A stretch of DNA of 38,965 nt. Origin: Streptomyces poriferorum (GTDB taxonomy: Bacteria > Actinomycetota > Actinomycetes > Streptomycetales > Streptomycetaceae). The position numbers and the translations under genes are program-made. Each line of letters opens with the position of its first letter. Positions within the stretch are counted from its first letter, which is position 1. Under the pieces are notes generated by a model that worked only from the letters and a program-made list of their open reading frames with translations, did no database searches and was not told where the DNA came from. Of the stretch, positions 8,401 through 15,953 are shown piece after piece. Location: NCBI RefSeq assembly GCF_019399235.1, contig NZ_JAELVH010000158.1:1-38965 (forward strand). The letters run 5' to 3'.

Positions 8401-8757
8401 GTGGAGCTGCATCTGTGGGTCGAGGCGACCGATCCGGTCGAGGAACTGGAAGACCTGGAGGACTGGCTGAGCCAGGAGTCGGAGCTCCGGGGGCGCGTCA
8501 AACCGGCTCCGGCGATCCCGGCGGCGGGTGAGCTCGGCGGGCTTCCCGAGGTTCTCGTCGCGGCGCTGGGAGCGGGCGGCGTGGCCAGCGCGCTGGCCAC
8601 CTCCTTGAGCGCGTACCTGTCGCAGCCGAGGCGGCGGTCCGTGCGCATCAGGATGAAGGGGCCGCAGGGCGTGGAGGTCGAGGTGAACGCGCAGTCCGCG
8701 GGCGACGCCGAGCGTCTCCTGCAGATCGCCCTGGGGCAGGCGGAGGAGACCCGGTGA
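8401..8757 (+). CDS. EACC1-type protein (effector-associated constant component)
   Basis: 118 residues from GTG 8401. Layout: ELHLWVEATDPVEELEDLEDWL (beta strand and acidic helix), a short loop with RVKPAPAIPAAGELGG, a hydrophobic Ala/Gly segment at about 48-72 (VLVAALGAGGVASALATSL), then SVRIRMKGPQGVEVEVNAQSAGDAERLLQIAL. This matches the EACC1 family, a small component that in actinobacteria sits immediately before caspase-like or other effector genes in predicted conflict systems. Its stop overlaps the GTG of the next gene (GTGA at 8754-8757), so the two are made together. Known of the family: constant partner of variable effectors; mechanism not established. The assignment here rests on the pattern and the neighbour. 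Confidence 0.72.
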   Translation: MELHLWVEATDPVEELEDLEDWLSQESELRGRVKPAPAIPAAGELGGLPEVLVAALGAGGVASALATSLSAYLSQPRRRSVRIRMKGPQGVEVEVNAQSAGDAERLLQIALGQAEETR

Positions 8758-10163
8758 GGGGTCGCGGTATCGATCCGGCGCGCTCGCGCATCGTCCTGCT
8801 CGGCTCTGCCGCGTACGAGGACGAGCAGCTGGCGGACGTGCCGCAGATCACGGCCAATCTGCGCGACATGGCGGCAGTCCTCACCGACCCCGACCTCGGC
8901 GGGTTCCCGAGCGAGTGCTGCGTCACCGTGCCGCCGCAGGTATCCAGCCGGGCCATCGGCCAGACGCTGCACCGGGCGGCGGACGAGGCCGAGGACCTGC
9001 TGCTGTTCTACTTCGCCGGGCACGGGATTCCGCTCGGCCGCTCCCACGAGCTCTACCTCGCCCTCCACGACACCGCCATGGACGCCGTGGAGTACAGCGC
9101 GCTGCGGTTCGACACCGTGCGCGGGACGTTCCTCGGCAGCAGGGCCAAGAACCGCGTGATCATCCTCGACAGCTGCTTCAGCGGGCGCGCCATCGGCACC
9201 ACCCTGAGCGCCGGTCAGCAGGAGGTCCTCGGGCAGCTCGACATCCAGGGGACCTACACCCTCGCCTCGGCCCCGCCCAACAGCACAGCGCTGGTCCTTC
9301 CCGGCGAGGCCCACACCGCCTTCACCGGCCGGCTCCTCACTCTCCTGCGTGAAGGCGCCCCGCACACGGGTCCGTTGATCACCATGCAGGACATCTACCG
9401 GACCCTGTGGGGCAGGTTCACGGCAGAACGACTGCCACTGCCGCAGCAGCGGGGCACCGAGAACGCCGACCAGCTCGGACTCGTCCTCAACCGCACGTCG
9501 GCCACCGCCGAGCCCCTCACCGACCGGGACTTCCCTCTGCGGCCACCTCACCCCCCGGCACCCGACCTCGGCGTCGAATCCCTGGCCCGCCGGCACGAGC
9601 AGGCCGTCGACCTCTACGAGGACGGCCGCAGCGACGAAGCGATTGCCCTCTTCGAGCAGGTGGCCGAGGTGCGCACCCGGGTGCTGGGCCCCGATCATCC
9701 CGACACCCTCGACACGCTCGACAACCTCGCCGCCTCCTACGCCGACATGGGGCGTGTCCAGGAGGCGTTGAGCCTGGAGGAGCGGGTGGCCGAGGCGCGC
9801 ACCCGCGTGCTGGGCCCCGATCATCTCGACACGCTCGACACGCTCCACAACCTCGCAGTCTCCTACGACGAGGTGGGGCGTCGCCATCTCCTACGGCGCC
9901 GTGGGTCGGGACCGGGAGGCGGCCGGTCTGAGGGAGCGGGTGGCCGAGGTGCGTACCCGCGTCCTGGGCGCCGACGACCCCGACACCCTGGCCACGCTCC
10001 ACCAGCTCGCCGGCTCCTACTGCACCATGGGGCGCGACCAGCAGGCGGCCGATCTGGAGGCGCGAGTGGCCGAGGCGCGTACCCGGGTGCTGGGGCCCGA
10101 GGACCCCGACACCCTCGAAACCCTGCACGATCTGGCCGACTTCTACAGCCGTGTGGGTCGTGA
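8754..10163 (+). CDS. Caspase-like peptidase with TPR repeats, reading frame broken inside the TPR array
   Basis: Read as is, 469 codons. Residues 1-250 are a caspase-fold (clan CD) domain: SRIVLLGSAAYED, catalytic His in LLLFYFAGHGIP (His90) and catalytic Cys in NRVIILDSCFSGRA (Cys141). A Pro-rich linker (PLRPPHPPAPD) leads to TPR units of 42 residues (RTRVLGPDHPDTLDTLDNLA), the NPHP3/kinesin-light-chain type. At about 9885 the frame changes by +1 and the last 90 residues become Arg/Gly-rich nonsense, while the true TPR continues in the next frame to 10353. GGCGGAGGAG precedes the GTG, which overlaps the EACC1 stop. Expected role: a protease switched on by ligand or partner sensing through the TPR, as in other bacterial caspase conflict systems; its target is unknown. 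The catalytic half is intact. Confidence 0.8.
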   Translation: MRGRGIDPARSRIVLLGSAAYEDEQLADVPQITANLRDMAAVLTDPDLGGFPSECCVTVPPQVSSRAIGQTLHRAADEAEDLLLFYFAGHGIPLGRSHELYLALHDTAMDAVEYSALRFDTVRGTFLGSRAKNRVIILDSCFSGRAIGTTLSAGQQEVLGQLDIQGTYTLASAPPNSTALVLPGEAHTAFTGRLLTLLREGAPHTGPLITMQDIYRTLWGRFTAERLPLPQQRGTENADQLGLVLNRTSATAEPLTDRDFPLRPPHPPAPDLGVESLARRHEQAVDLYEDGRSDEAIALFEQVAEVRTRVLGPDHPDTLDTLDNLAASYADMGRVQEALSLEERVAEARTRVLGPDHLDTLDTLHNLAVSYDEVGRRHLLRRRGSGPGGGRSEGAGGRGAYPRPGRRRPRHPGHAPPARRLLLHHGARPAGGRSGGASGRGAYPGAGARGPRHPRNPARSGRLLQPCGS

Positions 10164-10340
10164 CCAGGAGGCGGTGGAGTTGAGCGAGCGGGTGGCTGAG
10201 GCGCGTACCCGGGTGCTGGGGCCCGAGGACCCCGACACCCTCGAAACCGTCGACATGCTCGCCGATCTCTACAACGACATGGGACGCGACCGGGAGGCAC
10301 TGGCCATGAGGGGACGGGCGGCGGAGACCCGCGCACGCGT
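9681..10340 (+). repeat. 126-bp tandem coding repeats (TPR array)
   Basis: The marker gtgctgggcc (or a one-base variant) starts at 9681, 9807, 9961, 10087 and 10213. The intervals are 126, 154, 126 and 126. The single 154-bp interval contains the frame break. Units 10072-10122 and 10198-10248 are identical over 51 bases, showing recent homogenisation. Confidence 0.85.
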
Positions 10341-10353
10341 CGGATGGAACTGA
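9886..10353 (+). pseudogene. Frame-shifted continuation of the caspase-TPR gene (last three TPR units)
   Basis: In the +1 frame after the break the translation resumes as AISYGAVGRDREAAGL and then RVAEVRTRVLGADDPDTLATL, RTRVLGPEDPDTLETLHDLA and RTRVLGPEDPDTLETVDMLA, ending at a normal stop with GRAAETRARVGWN. This is clearly the same TPR array. There is no independent ribosome site, so it is not a separate gene; it would be translated only by frameshifting or if the break is an assembly error. Confidence 0.7.
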
Positions 10354-10419
10354 CGAGGGCGCGGTCGGTCAGCGGCAGGGGATGACCTCCGAGCAGTGCA
10401 CCTCTCACGGCTGCGCCCA

Positions 10420-11343
10420 TCAGGACGTCGGCTCGTCACCGTCCCCCAGCCACGGCCGCAGCTTCTCCGGGTTGCGGACCACCCAGATGCGGGTGATGCG
10501 GCCGTCGGCGATCTCGAACGAGGCCACGGTCATCACGGTGCCGCCCCGCTGGGCCACCAGCCCCGGCGTACCGTTGACCGACCGCTCCAGGAGTTCGAGG
10601 CCCGGGGCGGTGTCGGCGATGGCGACCATGTACTGGGCGATGAGCGCGCTGCCCTCGATCGGGCGCAACGCGGTGCCGACCAGGCCGCCGCCGTCGGCGG
10701 TCATCACGGCGGCCGGGTCCAGAAGGCCGACGAGAGCCGCGACGTTCTTGGTCTCCCATGCCTCCTTGACGTGCCGCACCGCCTCCGCCTGCCCTGCCCC
10801 CGTCACCGGAGCCTCGGTGGCCCGTACCCGCCGCCGGGCGGAGGCCGCGAGCTGCTTGCAGGCGGCGGAGGTCCGGCCGAGGACGTCGGCGATCTCGGCG
10901 AAGGGGTACCGGAAGACGTCGTGCAGGACGAACGCGACCCGCTCGGCGGGCGTCATCGACTCCAGGACGACGAGGAAGGCCATGGTCACCGATTCGTCCA
11001 GGACCATCTGGTCGGCGGGATCGGTGTGATCGGCGCCCCGGCCGCGGTCCCACTCGGTACGGTCCGGCAGCGGCTCGGGCAGCCAGGCGCCGACGTACCG
11101 TTCGCGCCGGGCCCGCGCCGAGCCGAGTACGTCCAGGCAGATGCGACCGGTCACCGTCGACAGCCAGGCGCCGGGAGAGACGATCTCCTCCCGCCGGCCA
11201 CGCGGCAGCGCGTACCAGCGCGCGTACGCCTCCTGGACGGCGTCCTCCGCCTCGGCCAGTGAGCCGAGCAACCGGTAAGCGACATTGAGCAGTTGGCGCC
11301 GCTCGCCGGCTATGTCGTCGATGGCCGTCCTCGCCGTCCCCAC
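10420..11343 (-). CDS. ECF41-type RNA polymerase sigma factor (SigJ-like) with SnoaL-like C-terminal domain
   Basis: 307 residues. Sigma region 2 at about 12-78 (RLLGSLAEAEDAVQEAYARW), region 4 at about 118-170 (LESMTPAERVAFVLHDVFRYPFAEIADVLG). The linker has the ECF41 hallmark WLPEP at residues 87-91, and the C-terminal SnoaL-like extension has DGGG at 217-220 and NPEKL at 291-295. In studied ECF41 factors this extension replaces a separate anti-sigma factor. Those factors usually sit beside a carboxymuconolactone decarboxylase or oxidoreductase; here the divergent neighbour is a small membrane protein instead. GTG start at 11343 with GAGGGGG upstream. Confidence 0.92.
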   Translation of the reverse strand: MGTARTAIDDIAGERRQLLNVAYRLLGSLAEAEDAVQEAYARWYALPRGRREEIVSPGAWLSTVTGRICLDVLGSARARRERYVGAWLPEPLPDRTEWDRGRGADHTDPADQMVLDESVTMAFLVVLESMTPAERVAFVLHDVFRYPFAEIADVLGRTSAACKQLAASARRRVRATEAPVTGAGQAEAVRHVKEAWETKNVAALVGLLDPAAVMTADGGGLVGTALRPIEGSALIAQYMVAIADTAPGLELLERSVNGTPGLVAQRGGTVMTVASFEIADGRITRIWVVRNPEKLRPWLGDGDEPTS

Positions 11344-11445
11344 GTCCCGAACGCCCCCTCGCCTTACCTTTCGCGGGCCCGCGTCGTCGGGCTGGTGAAG
11401 ACCCTATCGATCTACTGCCCAGCGGGCGGAAAAGGGGACCGCGAC

Positions 11446-11829
11446 ATGACCACCCACGCAGGTGCAGGCCGGCCGACGACGACCGCACAGCGGCACTTCT
11501 CGTTCCTGCAGATCGCGATCGCCCTGCAGACCCTGACCATCTTCCTTCAGGCGATCTCCGCCGGACTGCTCCTGACCTCGTCCTACGGAGAGACGCTGCA
11601 CAGCGTCGGCGCACGCGTCATGTACGGGGCCTCGATGCTGTACGTCATCGCCGCGATCCTGGCCTGGAAGCCGGGCGGCGGACCGACCCGGCCCATCTGG
11701 TACGCCTCGGGCTTCCTGGTCCTCGCCTCGGTCCAGGTGGTGCTCGGGATCGCACACGTACCGTCGGTCCATCTGCCCCTGGGCGTCCTGATGTTCGGAC
11801 TGAGCCTGGTGGCACTGGTGCGGCGCTGA
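11446..11829 (+). CDS. Small integral membrane protein
   Basis: 127 residues with four hydrophobic stretches (about 20-45, 55-72, 85-102, 106-125) separated by very short loops, e.g. LQTLTIFLQAISAGLLL and LPLGVLMFGLSLVALV. The ATG at 11446 has AAAGGGG ten bases upstream; 102 bp separate it from the ECF41 start, so the two are divergent and the sigma factor may control it. No family recognised; it resembles small DoxX-like/DUF-type membrane proteins only in shape. Confidence 0.75.
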   Translation: MTTHAGAGRPTTTAQRHFSFLQIAIALQTLTIFLQAISAGLLLTSSYGETLHSVGARVMYGASMLYVIAAILAWKPGGGPTRPIWYASGFLVLASVQVVLGIAHVPSVHLPLGVLMFGLSLVALVRR

Positions 11830-11854
11830 AGCCCGGTACGGGGGTCCGGGTGGT

Positions 11855-11887
11855 GGGCCTGTCCGGCGGATCGTGCCGGACAGGCCC
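11855..11887. terminator. Hairpin terminator between convergent genes
   Basis: Perfect 13-bp stem GGGCCTGTCCGGC / GCCGGACAGGCCC with a 7-base loop, extended outward by a second pairing GGGTCC / GGACCC. It lies 25 bp after the membrane protein stop and 43 bp before the stop of the convergent DUF1062 gene, so it can serve both. There is no U-run, as is usual in Streptomyces. Confidence 0.75.
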
Positions 11888-11914
11888 TGGACCCGGAGGC
11901 GGGTGAACCGTACT

Positions 11915-11938
11915 CAGTGCTTCAGTGCTTCAGCGCTT
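11915..11938. repeat. Three tandem 8-bp repeats at a stop codon
   Basis: CAGTGCTT, CAGTGCTT, CAGCGCTT in a row, spanning the stop (TGA at 11930-11932, minus strand) of the DUF1062 gene. Probably a slippage product that adjusts the end of that gene; no function suggested. Confidence 0.6.
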
Positions 11939-12478
11939 CAGCGTGAAGGTGAAGTCGCCGGAGACCTTGCCGCTCAGCCGGACGGCCGAGACGAGCTTTC
12001 CCTCCGTGATCAGCCTCCCGACCTCGCCCCGCGAGAGCCCGCACCCTTCAGCGATCAGCCGCGCCGGCCTGACCGGTATCCGCGCGGCGAAGCGGACCGC
12101 GACATCGATCACCTCGCGGTCCAGGTGTTCCGTTCCGCCCGTGTCGAGACGCCAGGCGCCGTCCCAGTCGAGGGCGACGTGATTGCGGCTACGTACGGCG
12201 GCGTCCTGCAGCAACTCCGCTGCCAGTGCGGGGTTGTTGTCGTGCATGCGGTCCAGCAGCTCGGGCCGTACGGAGCGCACATGCGTCCGCTCGAAGACCG
12301 TGAGCTTGGTGGTCTCCCCGCATGCGGTGCAGAGAGCGAGGAGCCAGGCGTCGAGCAGCTTGTGGTTCGCGTTGACGCGAAACTTTCCGTTCGGCCGGAA
12401 GCGGTCGGACGCGCACGAGTGGCAGCGACGGATGACGAGCGGCAGGCAAGTGGGCATGACGAACCAGTTGTTGAGCAC
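11930..12478 (-). CDS. DUF1062 domain-containing protein
   Basis: 182 residues. The N-terminal part LVIRRCHSCASDRFRPNG and KFRVNANHKLLDAWLLAL, CTACGETTKL gives two CxxC pairs, probably one zinc ribbon, the DUF1062 pattern. A helix-turn-helix-like C-terminal half follows (RPARLIAEGCGLSRGEVGRLITEGKLV). The family is of unknown function; the zinc ribbon plus HTH-like end suggests nucleic-acid contact. The start is uncertain: GTG 12478 fits the family's N-terminus (MLNNW) but has a weak ribosome site; MPTCLPLV, eight codons later, is the alternative. Confidence 0.8.
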   Translation of the reverse strand: MLNNWFVMPTCLPLVIRRCHSCASDRFRPNGKFRVNANHKLLDAWLLALCTACGETTKLTVFERTHVRSVRPELLDRMHDNNPALAAELLQDAAVRSRNHVALDWDGAWRLDTGGTEHLDREVIDVAVRFAARIPVRPARLIAEGCGLSRGEVGRLITEGKLVSAVRLSGKVSGDFTFTLKR

Positions 12479-12686
12479 AGAGGTACACCGGTTTCAGGTG
12501 AGAAGTCCGCAGCAGAAGACAGCGCGGCGCACAGGCGCGACGCGCGACAGATCAGCAGTGGGGAGGTCTCACGCGGTGTACAACGGAACGCCCTTGCCTA
12601 GACGACGTGGTGGTGGTTCGGCAGCACGGTAGAGGAGCGCGGCAACGGTGTTCCACCGGTTTTCGCGCTCCTCGCCGCTGGGCCGG

Positions 12687-13262
12687 TCAGGAAGCGCTCG
12701 CGGATGCGCGCAGGCTGCCGGTACGCGTACGGACGAGAGGCGCGAAGCCCGCCAGCAGCGCGAGAGCGGCGACCGGGATCAGATCAAGGTTCACGGCGAT
12801 GAGGAGGAAGGCGACGAAGACGAGCGCCGGGCTCCACGCGGGAAGCTGCCGGGGCCGGGAGACGACCAGCATCACCAGCAGGGTGAGGATGCCGAGCTGG
12901 AAGGCCAGGGGTCCCACGAGCTCCAGCGGCCCGGGCAGCGGGGCGGCGTCGTCGAAGCGGGGGAACAGGTCCCCGAGGATCACCCACAGGAAGCACCCGG
13001 CGCCGAACACCCCGGCGACCATGGCCGCACCGGCCACCGCCGCTCTTCGCGCCGTATCGACGCGGACCAGGCTGCGCAGTTCCACGACGAGCGCGCCGAG
13101 CAGGAGGAAGGCGGCGAAGAAGAAGGAGTGCCCGATGTTCCAGGCGAGCCCGGGCCCGTGGTCGCCGTCCCTGCCGTCGATCAGGCGGAACACGCCGTAG
13201 AGGAACATGAAAAGCGGAACGAGCAAGGAGAAAAGGCGAGTTGTGCGCGTGGTTTCGGTCAT
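12687..13262 (-). CDS. Multi-pass membrane protein, unknown function
   Basis: 191 residues, six hydrophobic segments: about 10-27 (LFSLLVPLFMFLYGVF), 42-60 (IGHSFFFAAFLLLGALVV), 74-98 (AAVAGAAMVAGVFGAGCFLWVIL), 115-135, 145-160 and 160-175. Short charged loops (LIDGRDGDHGPG; LRSLVRVDTARR) and a Ser/Ala-rich tail. ATG start; no family recognised. About 120 bp downstream of the DinB-like gene in the same direction. Confidence 0.72.
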   Translation of the reverse strand: MTETTRTTRLFSLLVPLFMFLYGVFRLIDGRDGDHGPGLAWNIGHSFFFAAFLLLGALVVELRSLVRVDTARRAAVAGAAMVAGVFGAGCFLWVILGDLFPRFDDAAPLPGPLELVGPLAFQLGILTLLVMLVVSRPRQLPAWSPALVFVAFLLIAVNLDLIPVAALALLAGFAPLVRTRTGSLRASASAS

Positions 13263-13383
13263 GTGATTACGGTCCCGGAGCGGCGGGGTGCGGGCTATCG
13301 GGACGATCCCTCATACAGCCCTGAGGTGTTCCCTAGGTCCCGCACCCCCGAAGCTGCCACTGTCCCGATTCACCGCACTCGCG

Positions 13384-13887
13384 TCACCGCCCGACCGAAC
13401 CGTCGATCTGCTCGCGGAGGATGTCCGCGTGACCGGCGTGCCGGGCGGTCTCCTCGATCATGTGGACCAGCACCCAGCGCATCGACGGCGGCGCGGTCTC
13501 GCGCAGTGAGCGGGCTCCGGGCCGGTCCAGGTCGGTGCAGGCGAGGACGACCTCGTTGGCCCGGGTGATCGCCGCGCGATAGGCGTCCGCCACGTCCGAC
13601 ACGGTGTCCTCGGCGGACACCGCACCTTCGTCGTCCCAGGGCTCGCTGCCGGCGCCGGTGTAGGCCCAGACGAACCAGTTGAGCTCGGTGGCCGTCAGGT
13701 GCTTGAGCAGCTGGAGCAGGCTGGTCCCGGAAGGCACACCGGCCGTGCGGACCGCCGGCTCCGGAACGCCGACCGCCTTCGCGAGGACGGACTCACGCAG
13801 GTAGTCCAGGAAGGTCAGCAGGGTGGTCTTCTCGTCGGTGTTCAGGCCGGGTGGCCGAAGATCGGGGCGGGACTTCGAAGTCGTCAT
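13384..13887 (-). CDS. DinB family protein (DUF664, mycothiol-transferase-like fold)
   Basis: 167 residues forming a four-helix bundle: TTLLTFLDYLRESVLAKAVG, LLQLLKHLTATELNWFVWAY, AYRAAITRANEVV and MRWVLVHMIEETARHAGHADILREQIDG. Conserved metal-site His residues are in KHLT, VHMIEETARHAGHAD, the DUF664 pattern. Some DinB-fold proteins are thiol transferases that use mycothiol, and actinomycetes have many paralogues; which reaction this one does is unknown. It runs with the Rossmann gene upstream in the same direction. Confidence 0.88.
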   Translation of the reverse strand: MTTSKSRPDLRPPGLNTDEKTTLLTFLDYLRESVLAKAVGVPEPAVRTAGVPSGTSLLQLLKHLTATELNWFVWAYTGAGSEPWDDEGAVSAEDTVSDVADAYRAAITRANEVVLACTDLDRPGARSLRETAPPSMRWVLVHMIEETARHAGHADILREQIDGSVGR

Positions 13888-13968
13888 GGCCGCACCGTAG
13901 TCGGTTGATCCAGGCGGTCTGCGAAACGGGGGTGTTCCCCTTCGACCGGGCTCGCGGGACGCCGGCCC

Positions 13969-14614
13969 TCAGACGTTCCCCGGGGCCTCCGGGAAGGCCA
14001 GAGCGGGTGAGCCGCCCGCCCACCACACGCCGATCACGAACGCGGCCGTGGCCTCCAGGTACGCCGCCCGGTCCAGCCCGCCCGCCGGCATCGGGCTCCA
14101 CCCCATCCCGGTGATCAGCTCCATGACGTGCCCGGCGGCCCCCGGATCGTCCGCGCAGAACGGCACCGCAGGCGGGACCGGGCCGAAGGTGCCCGGCGGG
14201 TGGTGCCACATGCTCGCGTGGGCCAGGTTGAAGGCCTTCACCACGTGTGCGCCCGGCGCCGCCGCCCCGATCAGGCCCGCCACGCTCTCCCCGGCGCCGG
14301 TCGTCAGCATCACCCCGCCGGGCCCGGGAGCGAGGGGGTTCGTGCAGTCCACGACCGTCCGCCCTGCCAGTGCCGCGGCGTGCTCCCGGGCCAGCGTCGG
14401 CGCCACCCCGGCGGGTACGGCGAGCAGCACCACTTCCTCCCCGTACCCCGCCGCCTGCGCGGGTGTTCCGTGTCCGGCCGCCCCGAGCCGCCCGGCGAGT
14501 GCTTCGGCGGCGACTGCGTCCCGCCCGCCGATGAACACCTCGTGCCCGGCCCGCGCCCACGCGCCGCCCAGGGCCGCAGCCATGCCCCCCCGTACCCAGT
14601 ACGCCTATGCGCAT
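13969..14614 (-). pseudogene. NAD(P)-binding oxidoreductase (F420/NADPH reductase-like), frameshifted in a G7 run
   Basis: From ATG 14614, with GAGGGAG upstream, the protein starts MRIGVLGTGG, the Rossmann beta-alpha-beta nucleotide site, then breaks. In the next frame it continues MAAALGGAWARAGHEVFIGG, VVLLAVPAGV, VVDCTNPLAPG, VVKAFNLAHASMWHHPPG and VPFCADDPGAAGHVMELI, the pattern of the NADPH-dependent F420 reductase/NAD(P)-binding family. The frame joins if the seven-G run (plus-strand C7 at 14585-14591) had six. Translation could otherwise start at ATG 14583 (204 residues, 13969-14583) but would lack the GxGxxG loop. It is divergent from an HxlR regulator, a frequent pairing for oxidoreductases of this type. 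Real mutation or sequencing error cannot be separated here. Confidence 0.75.
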
Positions 14615-14642
14615 CGTCGTGCTCCCTCTCGTCGTGCTCGTT

Positions 14643-14689
14643 CCGTTCGGTGGGATGACGCTACGAAGGCCGAAGCGCACCGTTCGGTG
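14643..14689. promoter_or_regulatory. Direct repeat in the divergent promoter of the HxlR/oxidoreductase pair
   Basis: CCGTTCGGTG occurs at 14643-14652 and again at 14680-14689, 37 bp apart; each contains a CCG-TT-CGG inverted repeat. They lie in the 100-bp gap between the two starts and are candidate sites for the HxlR protein, which binds DNA as a dimer. Seen directly; binding inferred. Confidence 0.45.
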
Positions 14690-14715
14690 TCCATCGGCGG
14701 GGCAGGATGGGCGGC

Positions 14716-15102
14716 ATGGAGAAGCTGACCGATCCGGCCGCCGGTCTGCCAGACCTCGCGTACACGGCGGACTGTCAGGCGCGCGTCGCGTTCGAGGTGC
14801 TGGCGAACCGTTGGGACAGCGTTGTGGTCTTCACGCTCGGGGTGACCGGACCGATGCGGCCACGCGCGCTGGTGGCTCGGATCGGCGGGATCAGCCCGAA
14901 GGTTCTGAACGAGGCGCTGCGGCGGCTGGAGTACAACGGCCTCGTCGAACGCCACGCGTACGCCGAGGCCCCACCACGCGTGGACTACGCCCTGACCGAG
15001 GCCGGCACGGCGTTGCTCACGCCGATGCGGGCGATGGGCGCGTGGGCCGCGCGCTACGCGGACAGCGTGCTCGACGCGCAGGACCGGTACGAGACGCGCT
15101 GA
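14716..15102 (+). CDS. HxlR/MarR-type winged-helix transcriptional regulator
   Basis: 128 residues, one winged helix: CQARVAFEVLANRWDSVVVFTLGVTG (the HxlR entry motif with the conserved Cys), PMRPRALVARIGGISPKVLNEALRRLEYNGLVERHAYAE and PRVDYALTEAGTALLTPM. It normally represses a neighbouring reductase and itself in response to electrophiles or metabolites, the Cys sometimes acting as sensor. It faces the Rossmann oxidoreductase at 14614. ATG 14716 is preferred to 14707 since GGATGG lies five bases before it. Confidence 0.88.
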   Translation: MEKLTDPAAGLPDLAYTADCQARVAFEVLANRWDSVVVFTLGVTGPMRPRALVARIGGISPKVLNEALRRLEYNGLVERHAYAEAPPRVDYALTEAGTALLTPMRAMGAWAARYADSVLDAQDRYETR

Positions 15103-15267
15103 GCTCGCGTCGTACGGGGGCGTGGTCCGTGACGGCGTCGGTTCACGGCTGCGGGGCGGGCCCACGGGAGTGGGAGTCCCTGCCTGTCGAGGCACGGGGG
15201 TGCAGCCGGCTTCGGTGTGTTCGGGGCGCCGAGGAGTAAGCACGCTCCGCCGACCTGAGTGCCGCCG

Positions 15268-15573
15268 TCAGATGCCACGCCGGGTGGAGGCGGTCAGCCG
15301 CCTGTATCCGATCACTGCCCGAACCAATACCGCCGATATGGCGGCGCCGGCCACAGCGAGGCCACCTCGTTCCCACCAAGCCAAGCCGGGACCTCCGGCA
15401 GTGAACGCCCCGATCAGCAGGAAGGGACCCGAGAGGAGCAGAAGGAACACGCGCCAGTTCGTCCACTGGGACCAGGACTCTCGTTGATGACCGTCCACGT
15501 CCACGGGAAAGATCCAGGCGGCAAGCCGCATGGACCGCGTCGGCTGGGAATCGTGTTGTCTGGCATCGGGCAT
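15268..15573 (-). CDS. Small membrane protein, unknown
   Basis: 101 residues from ATG 15573, which has GAGGGAGG seven bases upstream (two earlier in-frame starts lack one). A polar N-terminal third (RQHDSQPTRSMRLAAW) then two hydrophobic helices, FLLLLSGPFLLIGAFTAG and AGGLAVAGAAISAVLVRAVIG, and a basic end (YRRLTASTRRGI). No family recognised. Sits at the edge of the small-ORF island. Confidence 0.6.
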   Translation of the reverse strand: MPDARQHDSQPTRSMRLAAWIFPVDVDGHQRESWSQWTNWRVFLLLLSGPFLLIGAFTAGGPGLAWWERGGLAVAGAAISAVLVRAVIGYRRLTASTRRGI

Positions 15574-15953
15574 GGAGACAGCCTCCCTCATAGCGGAGGC
15601 TTGAAGATGAGACTTGAGCCCGCTACCCCAACTGATCATCGGCTGCGCATGAGTGTGTGAACGCGAGCCGTGGTTGGGCGGCTTGTCGAGGCCGGCCAGA
15701 AGATGGAGGCAGTTTGGCCCGGTCCCGCCCAGAAGGGCACATCAACTGACAAACCGCTGTCTGACGCCGGAGGGCCAGAGGCGTCACCCGCCCCACCACG
15801 CCTGATCGCCCTGCCGGAAGTCGTGGAACCCGCGCCGCCGGCCGGGCCCTCACCGCGTCCGCAACCAGCCACGGAGCGGGACGGCCGGCCGCCGCTTTGA
15901 CGACGGCGCGAGGCGGAGCTGCCTTGTCAGTGGGCTCCTCTACGGTGGCCGGT
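15574..15953. other. Gap without a convincing gene
   Basis: 380 bp with only short open frames whose codon use does not resemble this genome. A 76-codon frame at 15670-15900 (+), Pro/Ala-rich, lacks a ribosome site. Nothing repetitive or hairpin-like stands out. Confidence 0.4.

Noticed and set aside
9681..10340. CRISPR array or satellite
   Set aside because: 126-bp units without spacers, encoding TPR helices in frame; they are protein repeats.
15670..15900. 76-codon frame on the plus strand
   Set aside because: Pro/Ala-rich, no ribosome site, no recognisable motif.
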